Origin: Armillaria gallica
Taxonomy: Eukaryota > Basidiomycota > Agaricomycetes > Agaricales > Physalacriaceae
DNA: 64,000 nt
Direction: 5' to 3'
Assembly: GCA_037576215.1 (NCBI GenBank)
Contig: JBANDB010000021.1
Span: 124,001-188,000 of the forward strand
Under the pieces are notes generated by a model, which saw nothing but the letters and a program-made list of their open reading frames with translations, searched no databases and was not told where the DNA came from. Positions 34,966 through 45,949 of the stretch are shown in pieces. The position numbers were made by a program, and so were the translations under genes. How positions within the stretch are numbered: position 1 is the stretch's first letter; every line of letters starts with the position of its first letter.

Positions 34966-35715
34966 GAGGATCATAGATGCTGTGTCCGGACACATATGCA
35001 ACAGTGTTGTCGGTGTCCGGGACGTCCTTGAAGGATCGTTCGGACGTCTGTGGACAGGTGCCGACATCAAATATACCCATATCCGGACGTCTAGACATCT
35101 GAATCCGCAGGACTATATTTTATTCTAAAAAATGGCCAGAGAATCTTCCTAAAATGGATAGTAATTTTGAACCTAAAATACTTGATTGTACGGTCATTAT
35201 TATTCGGCATCTTCTGAGCCATATAATTATGAATTGTGCTCATATCTCCTTGATATCTTACCAATTGGTATATATGCAACATTACATTGATTATTCCCAT
35301 TTCATATTTCTCAATCAAAGACAAGAAAATTGTCATTCTATAGGCCCTATAAGCTGGTAAAAAAGTGCAAAACAGAAGTAACAAAAAGTGTCAATTTTTC
35401 GAACATTTCCCTCTTTGGAGTATTTCAGCAAAATTCTTCCAAAAACACATGTTCTTTTACCCGAAGAACTGCCATTTGTGTAGCAATCTTTGGATCATTC
35501 TTTGACCGGAAGAAATGTTGTAATAAGGGGGTTTCTTTCTCTTTTTATGACCTTACATTATATTCTTAGAATGTCAAATATTTGGTCTATTTATTCTTTG
35601 AAAAGACATAGAAACATAGATTTAGAAAATCACTCTTTCCTAAAAGATCTTTTTGAGCTGGAGAGACAAGGACAAATACTCTATTTTATTGCAATTTGTT
35701 TATTATTTTAAGTCG
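34966..35715. other. AT-rich, gene-free stretch
   Basis: From about 35120 the sequence becomes markedly AT-rich compared with its surroundings. It holds only short frames biased to I, F, Y, N and K codons. No motif identified. Confidence 0.4.
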
Positions 35716-37500
35716 TACCTTTGGTTGATTTCTCCCCAGTGACTACTGTTCACCCAATATGGTTGAAGTGACGAGAGAGGAAGTTCATAGACGCTGAAAC
35801 GGGAACAACTAAGAAGCATCTTGGGAACTGCTTGGGGGTTTGACGCGTCGTTGCCAAGGACATCGATGTGGGATGGTGCTAGTCGTGAGTGAGTGATGGT
35901 AATGCCGGACCAAAGAAAGCAATCGAGGAGCTGCAGCGTCTTGTGCAAGATTTACTATCCCGGGAAGAAAAATAGATTCAATACTTCGACGGACAGCGTT
36001 TCATCTCCGCAGCAAAGTTAGACTCCCGCAAGTCACACAGAATGGAAAGTTTCTCGGAAGTCATTATAGTATTGAGCAACAAAGCACGTATGAGATCTGT
36101 CTAAACGTCAAATAACAGAAACGGAGCAAATGCGAGAACGTACAGATCAATCTTAGACGGGCCGTCGAGGTAGAGAAGCGAACTAAGGGAAATTAGCAAG
36201 ATACTTTAGGGAGGTAAAAGAGACTCACGCGTTTTCAGGACTTCCTGGTTCTAACTAGTCTCTGGGGGCGCTCAGCCAAGGTAACAAAAGGCAGTTGTTG
36301 GCAACGCCGTTGAAAGGAACCGGCGTGGATATCAGCTGTAGGTTGTTCTCTTGGTGATAGGGACTTTACGCCACCGCTGCTGGAGAGATGAGAATCTGAA
36401 TGTGTGAAAGCGGCGTTACTTACTCGTCAGGATATAGACCCGGCCTCGCACTTGGCGATCCCTTGTCTTTTGTTTCTCACTATTGTTACCAATCTATGAA
36501 GGAGCCATAGATAACGACGTTCATCTCTAGACTGGAAATAATATTGAAAGGCGAGTAGGCGGATAGGCTATCAGTGGCGGTATACTGGACCACTGAAGCC
36601 ACGACGACAACAGAATTGCAGGAATAAGCAACGGCGAAAATGGCGGACAATGTGAAAGTGGCGTACCTTTAGCTGATCATCCGGGCGAGTAGCTTCAGTG
36701 CATGGCGAAGCTAATCGTACAGCGATTAGTCATGGAAAGGATAAAATGGGATTCACAACACACGTTTTTGCTTTCCCCAGTATCTAGCACGATTCCGCAT
36801 ACATTTGCTGTGCATCGTCAGTGGTTGTGAGTTCTTGACCGACGAAGAATCCTAGAACTTGGATATGTCCTCAAGCTCCTCGGTATCGCGTGCTGCAAAA
36901 TGGCCTCTCGCAGGTATGTTTCTGCAGGACTCTTGGGCTTTCGAGAGAGATAAAAAGTCTGCAAGCGAGAGAAACGGGTCAGGACTTAACGTCGCGGATG
37001 GTGGTTGGAGGAGAAGCGCATATACCTACCGACGCTAATGTTGAAGCGGAGTTTGATCTATGGAGTTTCCATCACTTGCCGCCACTTGCCGCCTTTCGCA
37101 TTCTAATTCCGTCAGCCTCAGCGTGTCACGGAATTCAAAATTTCAAACTCAACCGAACAAAACTGACTTTCAGGCCCAGAATTGACGTAGGCCGACACCC
37201 CATTCTTTGAATGGTGGTCCACCGACCGCCAGCGGAATGCCACGCGTCGACATAATAAATGATCTTTTCGACTCAACCTCGAGTACCCAGAGATCGCATC
37301 CAAATGTAGCATATATGAATACGAGTTTGCCAAGGCGAAGAGGTTAAAATTAAAAGATGGCACGGTGATAGGTAGGTTACCGACATGGCACCGAAAGACA
37401 CCGCACAGAAAAAGAAGTCATCTATATCGTGTGCTAATGATGTCGGGCAATGCCTACAGGTACCGAAGAACCTCTGAGTAGGCATCACTTTTTCATTTTC
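35716..37500. repeat. Segmental duplication D, copy 1
   Basis: Blocks at about 35895-35990, 36100-36420, 36670-36860, 36990-37130 and 37190-37380 recur at 40.6-42.7 kb in a different order. Examples are ATCCGGGCGAGTAGCTTCAG (36676 and 40958) and TCGACGGACAGCGTT (35978 and 40857). A GAAGCGGAGTTTGATCTA phrase (about 37043) also recurs at 46003. Short protein-like phrases survive in several frames. It looks like a decayed gene cluster rather than a mobile element. Confidence 0.5.
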
Positions 37501-37539
37501 ATTTTATGTAAGAATCCCTTCTATAATCTGGAGCGCATT

Positions 37540-37960
37540 GATCATTACCTACAGAAGTTCTTTTTCAGGTGGTCGAGTCACCATGTCTAGTGCTGCATCG
37601 ATTTTCCGTACGCTTCGGGATCAAGGATACCAACAAACGATTCGAGACCTATGTTATGCATCTTTCGGCTACCTTTACCATATACCTGATCATGAGTTCA
37701 TTCCTAGGTTTACCGAGGCTGGCGACATCCTATCTTCTTATTAACCCAGTTCATCTCCTTTCGCCTTCAGAGACTTGTATGCTTGTGCTTCAGCTTATAC
37801 CATTTCGAGGGAGGTCCCTTAACGCGATGTTCTCCCTTCTCCTTCAAGGTCTTTCAGTGACTCTAAAAATTCAGATTTTAATGAGTACGCCGTGCTTGCT
37901 ACGCTTGATGATGAGTTTCGCCATACACCCTGCTGTGAATGGTTTGGAAGAGTGCTGATG
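37540..37960 (+). pseudogene. Unknown protein family X, copy A, broken
   Basis: Frames on this strand encode GYLYHIPDHEFIP and, shifted, LPRLATSYLLINPVHLL followed by SETC. These match GYVYTSDDEFIP and LPRLSTSYVLLKPVRLL..SETC of the copy at 44.9-45.4 kb. The two phrases lie in different frames here, so this copy is frameshifted. It sits directly upstream of secreted-protein gene A. Confidence 0.45.
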
Positions 37961-38143
37961 GAGCTTGGAAGGTGCCTGGACACATCGGGAGAGATTGACT
38001 AGAACGGCCGTGCGGAGCGGTGAATGACCACTGTCTCTTATGAGCCATCGGATATAGTCGTAACCCTCGTCGATCTAGTCCAGCCTCAGGCCATCAATAT
38101 ATCAATCGTTAACCACCCAGAGTGCCAAGATATTGTCAGCTTG

Positions 38144-38150
38144 TATAAAA
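38144..38150 (+). promoter_or_regulatory. TATA box of secreted-protein gene A
   Basis: TATAAAA, followed by GCTATCGCCTCTTC and about 95 nt before the ATG. The preceding 60 nt (GTCGATCTAGTCCAGCCTCA, then AGAGTGCCAAGATATT) are conserved upstream of genes B and C. Confidence 0.65.
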
Positions 38151-38244
38151 GCTATCGCCTCTTCAGGTTCATACCTTACCTTCTTTCTGATCTCCATCTT
38201 GTTGAAAGCCTATCATTTCATCTTATTTTTCAACATTATTCCAA

Positions 38245-38887
38245 ATGCTCACTTCAGTAACCTTCCTCGCTGCTCTCCTCTTCTCTGCCGCCACTGCTTC
38301 GCCCCTGGAGGCTAGGAGCACCTGTCATCCCAACTTTGAGGGGGCTATTCTCACAGTGTCCCCCTACGCGTATAGACCCTATTGGTCATACAAGTGGTCA
38401 TCCAACCCAGCCGTCGGATCACCAGTCATTGCTAGTACTTCGCCTTCGCGGTGGTACTTTCAGCAGAACGGCGATTCCGATCCCACCTACACTGTCAAGT
38501 ACGCGTCTTGTTTTTCCTTTTTCTCCGGAGGACTTCTGATGAGAATCTCACAGGAATGTGGATAACCTCCTCTTTGACGTCGAACTCGATGGTGGCGTGC
38601 TGGTCATGGACGATGTCGACTGGTCAGGTAGCAATGTGTATGTTATTATCTCGTCTTTCTTTATTCTGTGATTGACTCATTTGATATACAGGAATCAGAA
38701 ATGGAAAGTTGAATGCGTGTCGTGTGCTACGGACATCGCCCAGCAGACGGGCTTTGTCGCTTGGGGATGCAACATCGCCCCAGCTTCTCCAAGTGCCGAC
38801 GGGTTATGTGTCACGCACACCGGACTTGACAGTCAATTGTCCTTGACTGCTTGCCCCAGCTACGGTAATTTCTATTTCTCGGTTTGA
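38245..38887 (+). CDS. Secreted six-cysteine protein A (177 aa)
   Basis: Exons 38245-38498, 38554-38637 and 38692-38887 total 534 nt. The introns are 55 and 54 nt (GTACGC..CACAG and GTATGT..TACAG) and all phases close. Residues 1-19 form a signal peptide (MLTSVTFLAALLFSAATASP). The mature part has six cysteines conserved in all three paralogues. Shared motifs are SSNPAVGSPV, SRWYFQQ, a (F/D)VELDGG..VMD segment and NQKWK. The QxW-type NQKWK and the GLCV phrase resemble beta-trefoil (ricin-B-like) carbohydrate-binding folds, but only one clear QxW is present, so the fold is inferred. Likely an extracellular small secreted protein of unknown ligand. Nothing in the sequence indicates catalytic activity. 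Confidence 0.82.
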
Positions 38888-38899
38888 AGAATGACCGAA

Positions 38900-39980
38900 G
38901 AGATGGGTGGGTTTGTTCTTTGGGAAAGGGTTTTTTTTTCAAGTATCTACGTTGCCTTCGTTAAGATACCGTAGTTGTATGCACACCTAATAGTTGAACA
39001 GCGTTCTTGTTCGAAGCGATAATTTGTCTGTCATATGTGATGGACTTTATATATTGAGGGGATTTACGCACGTCCAGTTCCTATGAAGCCTCCGCGCAAT
39101 TAAATCTCTGATTTGAGATCTGCTTTCCGCAAAACAGCGGCAATAGGATCATCTGATCGCGTCTAGAAGGATGTTTGAACAGAAGCAATCGCTGGCCTTC
39201 ACGAAAACGGCGAGTCTGACAGTCCAGTTCCTGCACAGCTCTGTTACCTTTGCATCAGATTAGAGATTACTTAAATACATTACAGACACACGCCTCTTTC
39301 GATAATACCATAGGCAGGTCTGCATTCATCAAGTAACCGACGTCGCGTCATGGTTCTTAGTATTGGGACAAACTTTGGCTTCAGTTGGTTAGTCCTCAAG
39401 TATTTCGACCGTAAGAAGACCAGGATGGAGAATGTGAGGGGTGGTGACAAGTTTTTTCTGCAGCAAAGAATATCCGTGGCAGATGCGAACGATCAAGACT
39501 GAACTGTACGGCCAAAGATCAAGAAGGCACCAAAAATATGTTAATAATACCCACGCTCTCCCTCCTAGAAGATAGTAAGACTGCAGAGTGGCCGCTTCCG
39601 TTACTTATCCCGCTGAGAAAATGGGTCATCTCTTTCCGAAAGTTTTCCCAGTGAAAGTGATCCATGCTCGTTTAGCAATGTACTATACATACGGACGAGT
39701 GGATTAAGCAAAAAGAATTGGGGCGCTGCGTTTCCGAGGCGCACGTCATGCTAGCTAATTAGTATTAACGTGTCAATAGCCGCTGGTTCGGAGGGACGTA
39801 GTAATGAACGACCTACACCGCTGGCATGGCGAGTCATCAACAATGGGACTGGATAAGCATTATTCAGCTACGAGGCGCCGGTCCACACGTCCAGGAAAAG
39901 ATGCATGGCAGAATGACTCAAGTATTCCACGAACTGCTCCCGGCATGAAACATTCTGTCAGTCTTCGCACTGGTACCCCG
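38900..39980. other. Intergenic, nothing supported
   Basis: No coding signal or shared repeat was noticed. A poly-T tract follows gene A at about 38931. Confidence 0.4.
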
Positions 39981-39985
39981 ACGTC

Positions 39986-40907
39986 CTAGAGGGCTGATAA
40001 GTAAAGTGGATTTTCGTCTGCCTCGGATTTCAGAGCATCAATGATCACGTCGACCTTTGGATTAAGCTGTTCTGTTGTCATCCCATGGACTTGTAATCCG
40101 GTATCAAAATCGCGCGTAAGGTAATATATTCTGAGCGTTTCATAGAGGTACACGAATGGCGGCATTAACGATCTGCCCGCGGTCCTAGTCAAGGTATTGA
40201 AAAGCGGACCATGACACACATTATGGTTCAAATATAAAACGAGCTGGCGGTCATAAGCAAAAGGCCGCGACGCTGCAAGGGAAACCACTCACACCACCAG
40301 AAGTTCGGGCCTTCTACAACAAGCAGAAGTTTTCGAAATCATTCAAGTCAAGGGCGCGTGAAAGAAACTAGCGCACAGCCTTCTTCCCTTCGATTCTGAG
40401 TCACAGGTCTTCTTCCCCTTCCCAACTACACAAGAACATGAGTGTTTGCCCGCTTATGAACAACGACCACTCACCGAGCCTCCTCACAAGGTTAAAGAAT
40501 CGGGCCTTGGTCGTTTCTTTTTGACGCCTGACACCAAATTTCTGTTCACGGTAGAGGTTCATGAAAGCACGATGAAACGCAAAGTGTAGTTCCAAAGTAG
40601 GGATCATAGCAAGTCGTGGCAAGTGAAAGACGTTTGCTGGCAAGCAATCCACATAGTCAACGCCACACACGTGTTGGCCTACGTTGACGGTGAGAATGTT
40701 GAGTACTGGTCCACCCAATATGGATGTAGTCAGAAAAGTGCTGGCAGTATGGGCGATAGTAACGCGGGACCAAAGAAACGCATGGGAAGAAATCGAAGGC
40801 TTGGAGACGCGGTGCGCAAGATTTCCGAGCCCGGGAAAAAACATAGAATGAATACATCGACGGACAGCGTTCCATAGCCATAGCAAGGTTACACTCCAGA
40901 ATGCCAC
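39986..40907 (-). CDS. Hypothetical protein, probable multi-exon
   Basis: The upstream frame (to about 40480) reads LPRLAMIPTLELHFAFHRAF and MNLYREQKFGVRRQKETTKA, then NLVRRL before a GTGAGT donor near 40473. The downstream exon, after a TTGCAG acceptor at about 40272, reads RPFAYDRQLVLYLNHNV, SLMPPFVYLYETLRIYYL, HGMTTEQLNPKVDVIIDALK and stops at 39986. The joining exon or exons between about 40272 and 40473 are not resolved. Protein-like composition is strong, but I recognise no domain. The 5' part overlaps segmental duplication D. Could be intact or a remnant. Confidence 0.4.
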
Positions 40908-42660
40908 AATCTAAAGCATTGAGCAACAAAAGATGTATGAGATCCCTTTGGTTAGTTATCCGGGCGAGTAGCTTCAGTGCATAGCAAAGCTAATTGTGCA
41001 ACTATTCGTCATGGAAAAGGTAATATGGGATACACGACATACGTAGTTAGCCTTAAGAGAGTGGATTTGAGGTACATCATCGACTGTTGTGGACTTTTGA
41101 CCAGCAGAAGAATCTCGGAACGTGGATATGTCCTGGAGTACCTACTACCTCGGTAGAAAATCAGGTTGGGCTCTCCTAGGAATGTTTTCGTTGGGAATTT
41201 GAGCCTTAGAGAATGATAAAAAGGTTGCAAGTGAGTGGTACACGTCAACAACGTTGACAGTTTGAAGCTCGAACGGTGATGGTGGGAGGAGAAGCGCAAC
41301 GCTGGACCCAGAGCCGTCGGAACCCGGCCGGGATGCGCCGCGGTTCACTACTTTCTGGGCTTTGAGCCGAATAATGCCGGAAAATCTCTACAGTGACCTT
41401 GATGCGGAGCTTGACCTACTAACTTTCCATCACTTGCATTTCGTCCAGATTTCGTCCACCTCAACGTGTCAGTCAGTTACTCACAAGAGCCGGAATTTAC
41501 GAACGGGCGTTGGACTACATAAATCCTGATAGACAACCTTGTCCGGGCTATTCGAATGTTGGTCCACCGGCCGCGACATGATAAACAATTTTGTCGAGGA
41601 CCTCGAGTAACCAGACGCCGCATACAACTCCTCGTGGATACCTACATTGTTTCTTGCAGCATGTCGCGAATACCGGTTTGCCAAGGCCAAGAAGATACAA
41701 ATAGAAGATGATAGAGTGATATCGATTGGGCCAGGGGTATACTCAGAGTAAACATTCAACACGACCGCGCTTGTCTGAGCTCCGCGGCCTGATTGGAGGA
41801 AGCAAGATGTTGAATGCTAACCTCGTTCACAGCTGTATAAGTCGATCCATCAGACGCCGCTCGTTGTGACATTTACCTACCCATATTTCGCAGAGACCTA
41901 TTGTTCGGTATAGAAGGAGAAAAATGCTGCAGAACCAGGAAGCTCCAATGGTAGTCCCCGTTCGGTAATACTGACAAACCAAATAGTACACACGAAGGCC
42001 AGAATTGAGACCGAAGTGATGTAGGCCGCGGAAGGCGAGTCTGATGTTCCCAATGATGATAGGTATAACATTAAACAGCAAAGTGACGTATATAAAGATC
42101 TTTATAGGCGTCAGACAAGAGAAAGAAGAGGAAATGCGAGAACACACGGGTTATTTCACTACAATCCCATCGGAGTAGCGAACTAGAGAAGATCAACAAG
42201 ACGCTCTGCGGAGGAGACATAAGAGACTCACGCCTTTTCAGGACTTCCGGGTTCCAACCATTAGTCTTTGGCGAAGGCGCTCGGGCCAGATGACAAAAGG
42301 CGTTTGGTTGAAAATTCCGTTGAGGGAGACCGGCGCGCATGCCAGCGGTGAGTTCCTTGTTCTCTTGGTGAGGGCGATTTATCGTCACTGCCGCTGTTAG
42401 AAAGATAAGATTCTGAATGCATGACAATGGTAGTGCTGCTTACTGGTCTTGCCCGCTAGGATAGAGACATGGCTCTGCGTCGTCTTGCTTTTGCGTGATG
42501 GCTCGACTTCTGTTTCTCGCTTCTGGTACCAGGTTGTGAACGCGCGACGTGTGAAGCGGATATCATCACAGAAAAGTAGGTAGGTAGTTAGTTTATGGGT
42601 AACGACGGTGGTGGTAGGTGAAGGAAAGGTGACTGCCCTATTGGATTTGGACAAAGTCGC
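40650..42660. repeat. Segmental duplication D, copy 2
   Basis: Counterpart of 35.7-37.5 kb with the blocks rearranged; the 36.1-36.4 block corresponds to 42.1-42.4. The phrase ACTCACGC..TTTCAGGACTTCC.GG (36224 and 42228) recurs in weaker form at 60820 and 61807. On the minus strand it reads as an exon end with a GTGAGT donor. The original genes are too decayed to name. Confidence 0.5.
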
Positions 42661-43290
42661 ACTACCATTTTTGGACAGGGCGTTGACTCCTTTTTAGTGG
42701 GTGCGTTCTGAGACTAAAGTTAAAGAATTGAATACTTTCAACACAATTCAGTGTAGTCGGATTTCGTCAACCATATTAGCCCAAAAGTGAACTGTTGAGC
42801 GAGCGCGAGACACCGGCGATTCAGGGTGGTGGCAGATCACTCAAGTTCAGCTGTCTCTCCGGTATCGGTCCACGTTGATCGACGAGTGCTTGGTCAGCAG
42901 TATTCTGAATATCTGTTCGAATTCCTCGTCGCGTCGAAAGCTTTATTAGTGGAAAATGCAGTACGTAGAGAGTAAACCAGCGACGTGATGGCATGAAGCA
43001 GAAAAGGCAATCAATTTCAAGATCTATCTTCCTGCTCTCATGCCCATTATTGTCATCGTCTTCTTCAAAGCAGGTCTGGCGGTTGCATGAAGATATTGAA
43101 GAACCACAGGAATAGCAGTGCGTACTCAACCATACCTGTTTTCAGCAGGGCTTGACGCTGCCTTCCGGCCATTTCTTATCTAGGACCTTGCGGCTGGTTT
43201 ATTATCTCGAGTAAGCCTTCGTTATTCCTCCAACTTCAAGAGCCCACGTCACTACTATGTCCTTTACCAGGATGATAAAATAGTCCTGAA
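42660..43290. other. Intergenic, nothing supported
   Basis: A 102-codon minus frame (43129-42821) contains several cysteines and a run of acidic residues but no recognisable domain or partner exon. Confidence 0.3.
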
Positions 43291-43299
43291 TGACTATAT

Positions 43300-43719
43300 A
43301 TGTTTATGGGTCCCTATAGGTCCAAAGGTATCCATGGAAGCAAATGCGATCATCTGTTCCTTCGATCGGCGATCGCGCAAGAAAACAATTTGCGAGTATC
43401 GATGGGATACCAAGATGCTGCCTGGGTATGGTTCCTATTCCTGATCCCACTCATAATTCTAAGCCTCGTTTTCTCTGCAGGCCTGAAGGATGACAAGCGA
43501 CCAAATGAGTATCGACAAGCATTATGCAATTCAAAGCCAACATATCAATTGGCGCCTTCCATTCTGACTGATGCAGATGTACAGAATCAACGATGGCGAA
43601 AAGGAATGCTGTATGTCTTCAGTGTCAGACTCGCCATTTTCGTGAAAGCCAGCAATTGCCTCTGTTCGAAAGTCCTTCTATGTGATCAGACGATCCGATT
43701 CACAGTGCCCTGGGTTTGA
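43300..43719 (+). CDS. Hypothetical ORF (139 aa)
   Basis: An open frame with one hydrophobic segment (VWFLFLIPLIILSLVFSAGL, about residues 43-62), followed by a hydrophilic part (KDDKRPNEYRQALCNSKPTY, SILTDADVQNQRWRK). No domain is recognised. The frame may be fortuitous, since the first 40 residues look less protein-like than the middle. Confidence 0.3.
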   Translation: MFMGPYRSKGIHGSKCDHLFLRSAIAQENNLRVSMGYQDAAWVWFLFLIPLIILSLVFSAGLKDDKRPNEYRQALCNSKPTYQLAPSILTDADVQNQRWRKGMLYVFSVRLAIFVKASNCLCSKVLLCDQTIRFTVPWV

Positions 43720-43939
43720 AACTCCAAGATTTAATTCCGCGGTGGCTTCCTGGGTGTATAAATCCCCTTGATATCGTACAAAGCCCATCGTATATGACAG
43801 CCGAATTATAGCTTCGAACAAAATCCTGTTAAGCTACGTATACGTACAACTACTATAAGTCCATGAAATCTTAACGAAGACCATGTGGATACTCGAAAGG
43901 AATATACAAAGAACAGATTCTCCAGCCTTCAATCATTCT

Positions 43940-44593
43940 TCAAACCGAGAAATAATAGCTCCCGTAACCCCCATTGGAACAAGTAGTCAAGTCATACTGA
44001 CCGCCAAGTCCAGTGTGTCTGACACAGAGCCCGTTGGCGCTGGGAGAGGCAGGAGAGATGCTGCAGCCTGAAGCGACAACACCGGTCTGGCCCTCCGTAG
44101 GACACGACGCACATTCAATTTTCCATTTCTGGTTCCTGTAGTATATTGAGTGAGTCAAACATGGAAACATATAAAGAAGACGAGACAAGAACGTACACAT
44201 TGCTACCTGACCAGTCAATGTTGTCCATGACCAGCACCCCACCATCGAGTTCGACGTCAAAGAGGAGATTATCCACGTTCCTGTCAAACTCTCATCAGAA
44301 ATATATTCCAGCGAAAAAGGTAAAGAGGACACGTACTTGAAGGTGTAGGTTGGGGGATCGTAATCGCCTGTCTGCTGGACGTACCACCTCGAAGGTGAAA
44401 CGCTAGCAACGACGGGTGAGCCGACAGCAGGGTTGGATGACCACGAGAATCTGCCATAAGGTTTGCCGGTATTTTCGGACACAGTGAGAATAGCAAAGTT
44501 GTCAAAAACGGGATGACAAGTGCCCCGAGGGACCAAAGGAGACGCGGTAGCGGCAGTGAATAGTAGAGCGGAGAGAATTATCGAAGAAAACAT
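43940..44593 (-). CDS. Secreted six-cysteine protein B (178 aa)
   Basis: Exons 44593-44337, 44280-44197 and 44135-43940 total 537 nt, with introns of 56 and 61 nt in exactly the same places as in genes A and C; the middle exon is 84 nt in all three. The start is set at 44593 (MFSSIILSALLFTAATASP) by alignment; an in-frame ATG 42 nt upstream would spoil the signal peptide. Motifs: SSNPAVGSPV, SRWYVQQ, ELDGGVLVMDNIDWSG, NQKWKIECASC, NGLCVRHTG. Six cysteines are conserved. It is the closest relative of gene A and lies in opposite orientation to A and C. Same inferred role: extracellular, beta-trefoil-like, ligand unknown. Confidence 0.82.
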   Translation of the reverse strand: MFSSIILSALLFTAATASPLVPRGTCHPVFDNFAILTVSENTGKPYGRFSWSSNPAVGSPVVASVSPSRWYVQQTGDYDPPTYTFKYVSSLPFSLEYISDESLTGTWIISSLTSNSMVGCWSWTTLTGQVAMCTFLSRLLYMFPCLTHSIYYRNQKWKIECASCPTEGQTGVVASGCSISPASPSANGLCVRHTGLGGQYDLTTCSNGGYGSYYFSV

Positions 44594-44693
44594 TGGGTTG
44601 AGAAATAGGAGATGAAAATGATCAGTTTTCAACAAGACGGAGATCAGAACGCTTCAAGTAGAAGGTGAGGTACGAAAGCGAAGATATGATAGA

Positions 44694-44700
44694 TTTTATA
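44694..44700 (-). promoter_or_regulatory. TATA box of secreted-protein gene B
   Basis: TATAAAA on the minus strand about 100 nt before the ATG, preceded by the GATCTAGTCCAGCCTCA and AGAGTGCCAAGATCTT blocks shared with genes A and C. Confidence 0.65.
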
Positions 44701-44925
44701 CTAGCTGGCAAGATCTTGGCACTCTGGGTGGTGAGTGATCAATAATCTGAGGCTGGACTAGATCGACGAGGGTCACGAGAAAGGTAATGATGGACTCTAG
44801 GAACGATTGTATGAGAGATGCCAAGTGAGAGCGATCCCAAGGGTAAGTAAGACCGCTGACGGCAGTCATCCGCCGATCAGCACGACTGATACACAACGCT
44901 AGCAAGCGTTGTTAGGTCATGCTCA

Positions 44926-45414
44926 TTAGAATGTAGATTCTGCTCTTTGAAGGCGCGGATCAAAGGATCCCTCGGGATCGTGTAGTCTGTAGCAAGTAAC
45001 TGGCACACAAGTCTCGGAGAGGTACAAAGGTAAAAGGAGACGAACAGGTTTCAAAAGGACATAGGACGTCGACAGCCGTGGTAAATCTAGGAATATCACC
45101 GGAATGAACTCATCATCCGATGTGTACACGTAGCCGAAGTCGGTCTCGAATCGTTCGATATGGACAAGTCTGTCCCATCGTTCCTGAGGTGTATAGACAT
45201 AGCACCAGACTCCATCGGTGGCTCGATACCGCCTGAGAAAGGGCCATAGGTACTGATCAATGCATTCCAGATAATAGAAGGAACTGTCAGAGTCATACAC
45301 GAAAACATCGTCAAGCCAAGCGAACCAGGCCGTACTCATCACAACCAGTTTTATGAAAATCGTTGAAGGGGAAGAGGCGTAAGAGTCGGTCAGGGTAACA
45401 GGCACGCGCACCAC
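44926..45414 (-). CDS. Unknown protein family X, copy B (most intact)
   Basis: The frame is open from 45414; MSTAWFAWLDDVFVYDSD (ATG at 45339) is a likely start. It continues with FYYLECIDQYLWPFLRRY, ERWDRLVHIERFETDFGYVY, DDEFIPVIF and LPRLSTSYVLLKPVRLL, stopping at 44926. Composition is protein-like and acidic-aromatic. I recognise no domain. Related phrases occur at 37.5-38.0 kb and 46.4-46.7 kb, and a second N-terminal piece (SLTRLAGLDDIFSI) lies upstream at 45.45-45.6 kb. Each copy sits next to a secreted-protein gene. Whether it is expressed is unknown. Confidence 0.45.
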   Translation of the reverse strand: MVRVPVTLTDSYASSPSTIFIKLVVMSTAWFAWLDDVFVYDSDSSFYYLECIDQYLWPFLRRYRATDGVWCYVYTPQERWDRLVHIERFETDFGYVYTSDDEFIPVIFLDLPRLSTSYVLLKPVRLLLPLYLSETCVPVTCYRLHDPEGSFDPRLQRAESTF

Positions 45415-45437
45415 GACAATGGATGGAGCTTGGGCTT

Positions 45438-45878
45438 TTAGGCGGCCATGTCCACGGAATTGACTCTGGGATTAGGGTACGTAGAGTCTGCGAAAACGAG
45501 ACGATGAGCATCACGCATGTCAGGGAATAACGATAAAAGTCTCAGAGAAATAGAAAAGATATCGTCAAGCCCAGCAAGCCGGGTCAGGCTCATTAAATCA
45601 GATTTTGTTTTGGAATCACTGGAGGGAAAAAATGGATTTGAATACACACCACAGACAGACCATCCGAACTCCACAAGTCTTGGCTGATTCTTCTTTGCAA
45701 AAATTGCCACGGAAAACAGGCGGTTGTCTCTAAGCATGGTGTACGAAGGGCAGGGTGTGGTAGACAGAGAGAAGAGGAGTACGGCCGACTTGCAGCCGAC
45801 CGAAATTTTCTGCCTCCGAAATGCCTCCGAAAAGGCGCTAGCTGCCGGCCGGCAGTCCAACTTGGCGGCCGTCACCAA
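45438..45878 (-). pseudogene. Partial tandem copy of family X
   Basis: The 146-codon frame contains SLTRLAGLDDIFSISLRLL, parallel to VVMSTAWFAWLDDVFVYD of copy B, preceded by a corresponding DNA stretch (TTCCCTCCAGTGATTCC against TTCCCCTTCAACGATTT). The remainder of the protein is absent, so it is probably a fragment of an unequal duplication. Confidence 0.35.
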
Positions 45879-45949
45879 TTCCGCTCTCTTCCGCTCAGTT
45901 AAAGAACGACAAGAAGATCTACCTGTGAAACCAGCCCTTCAGAATCGAG

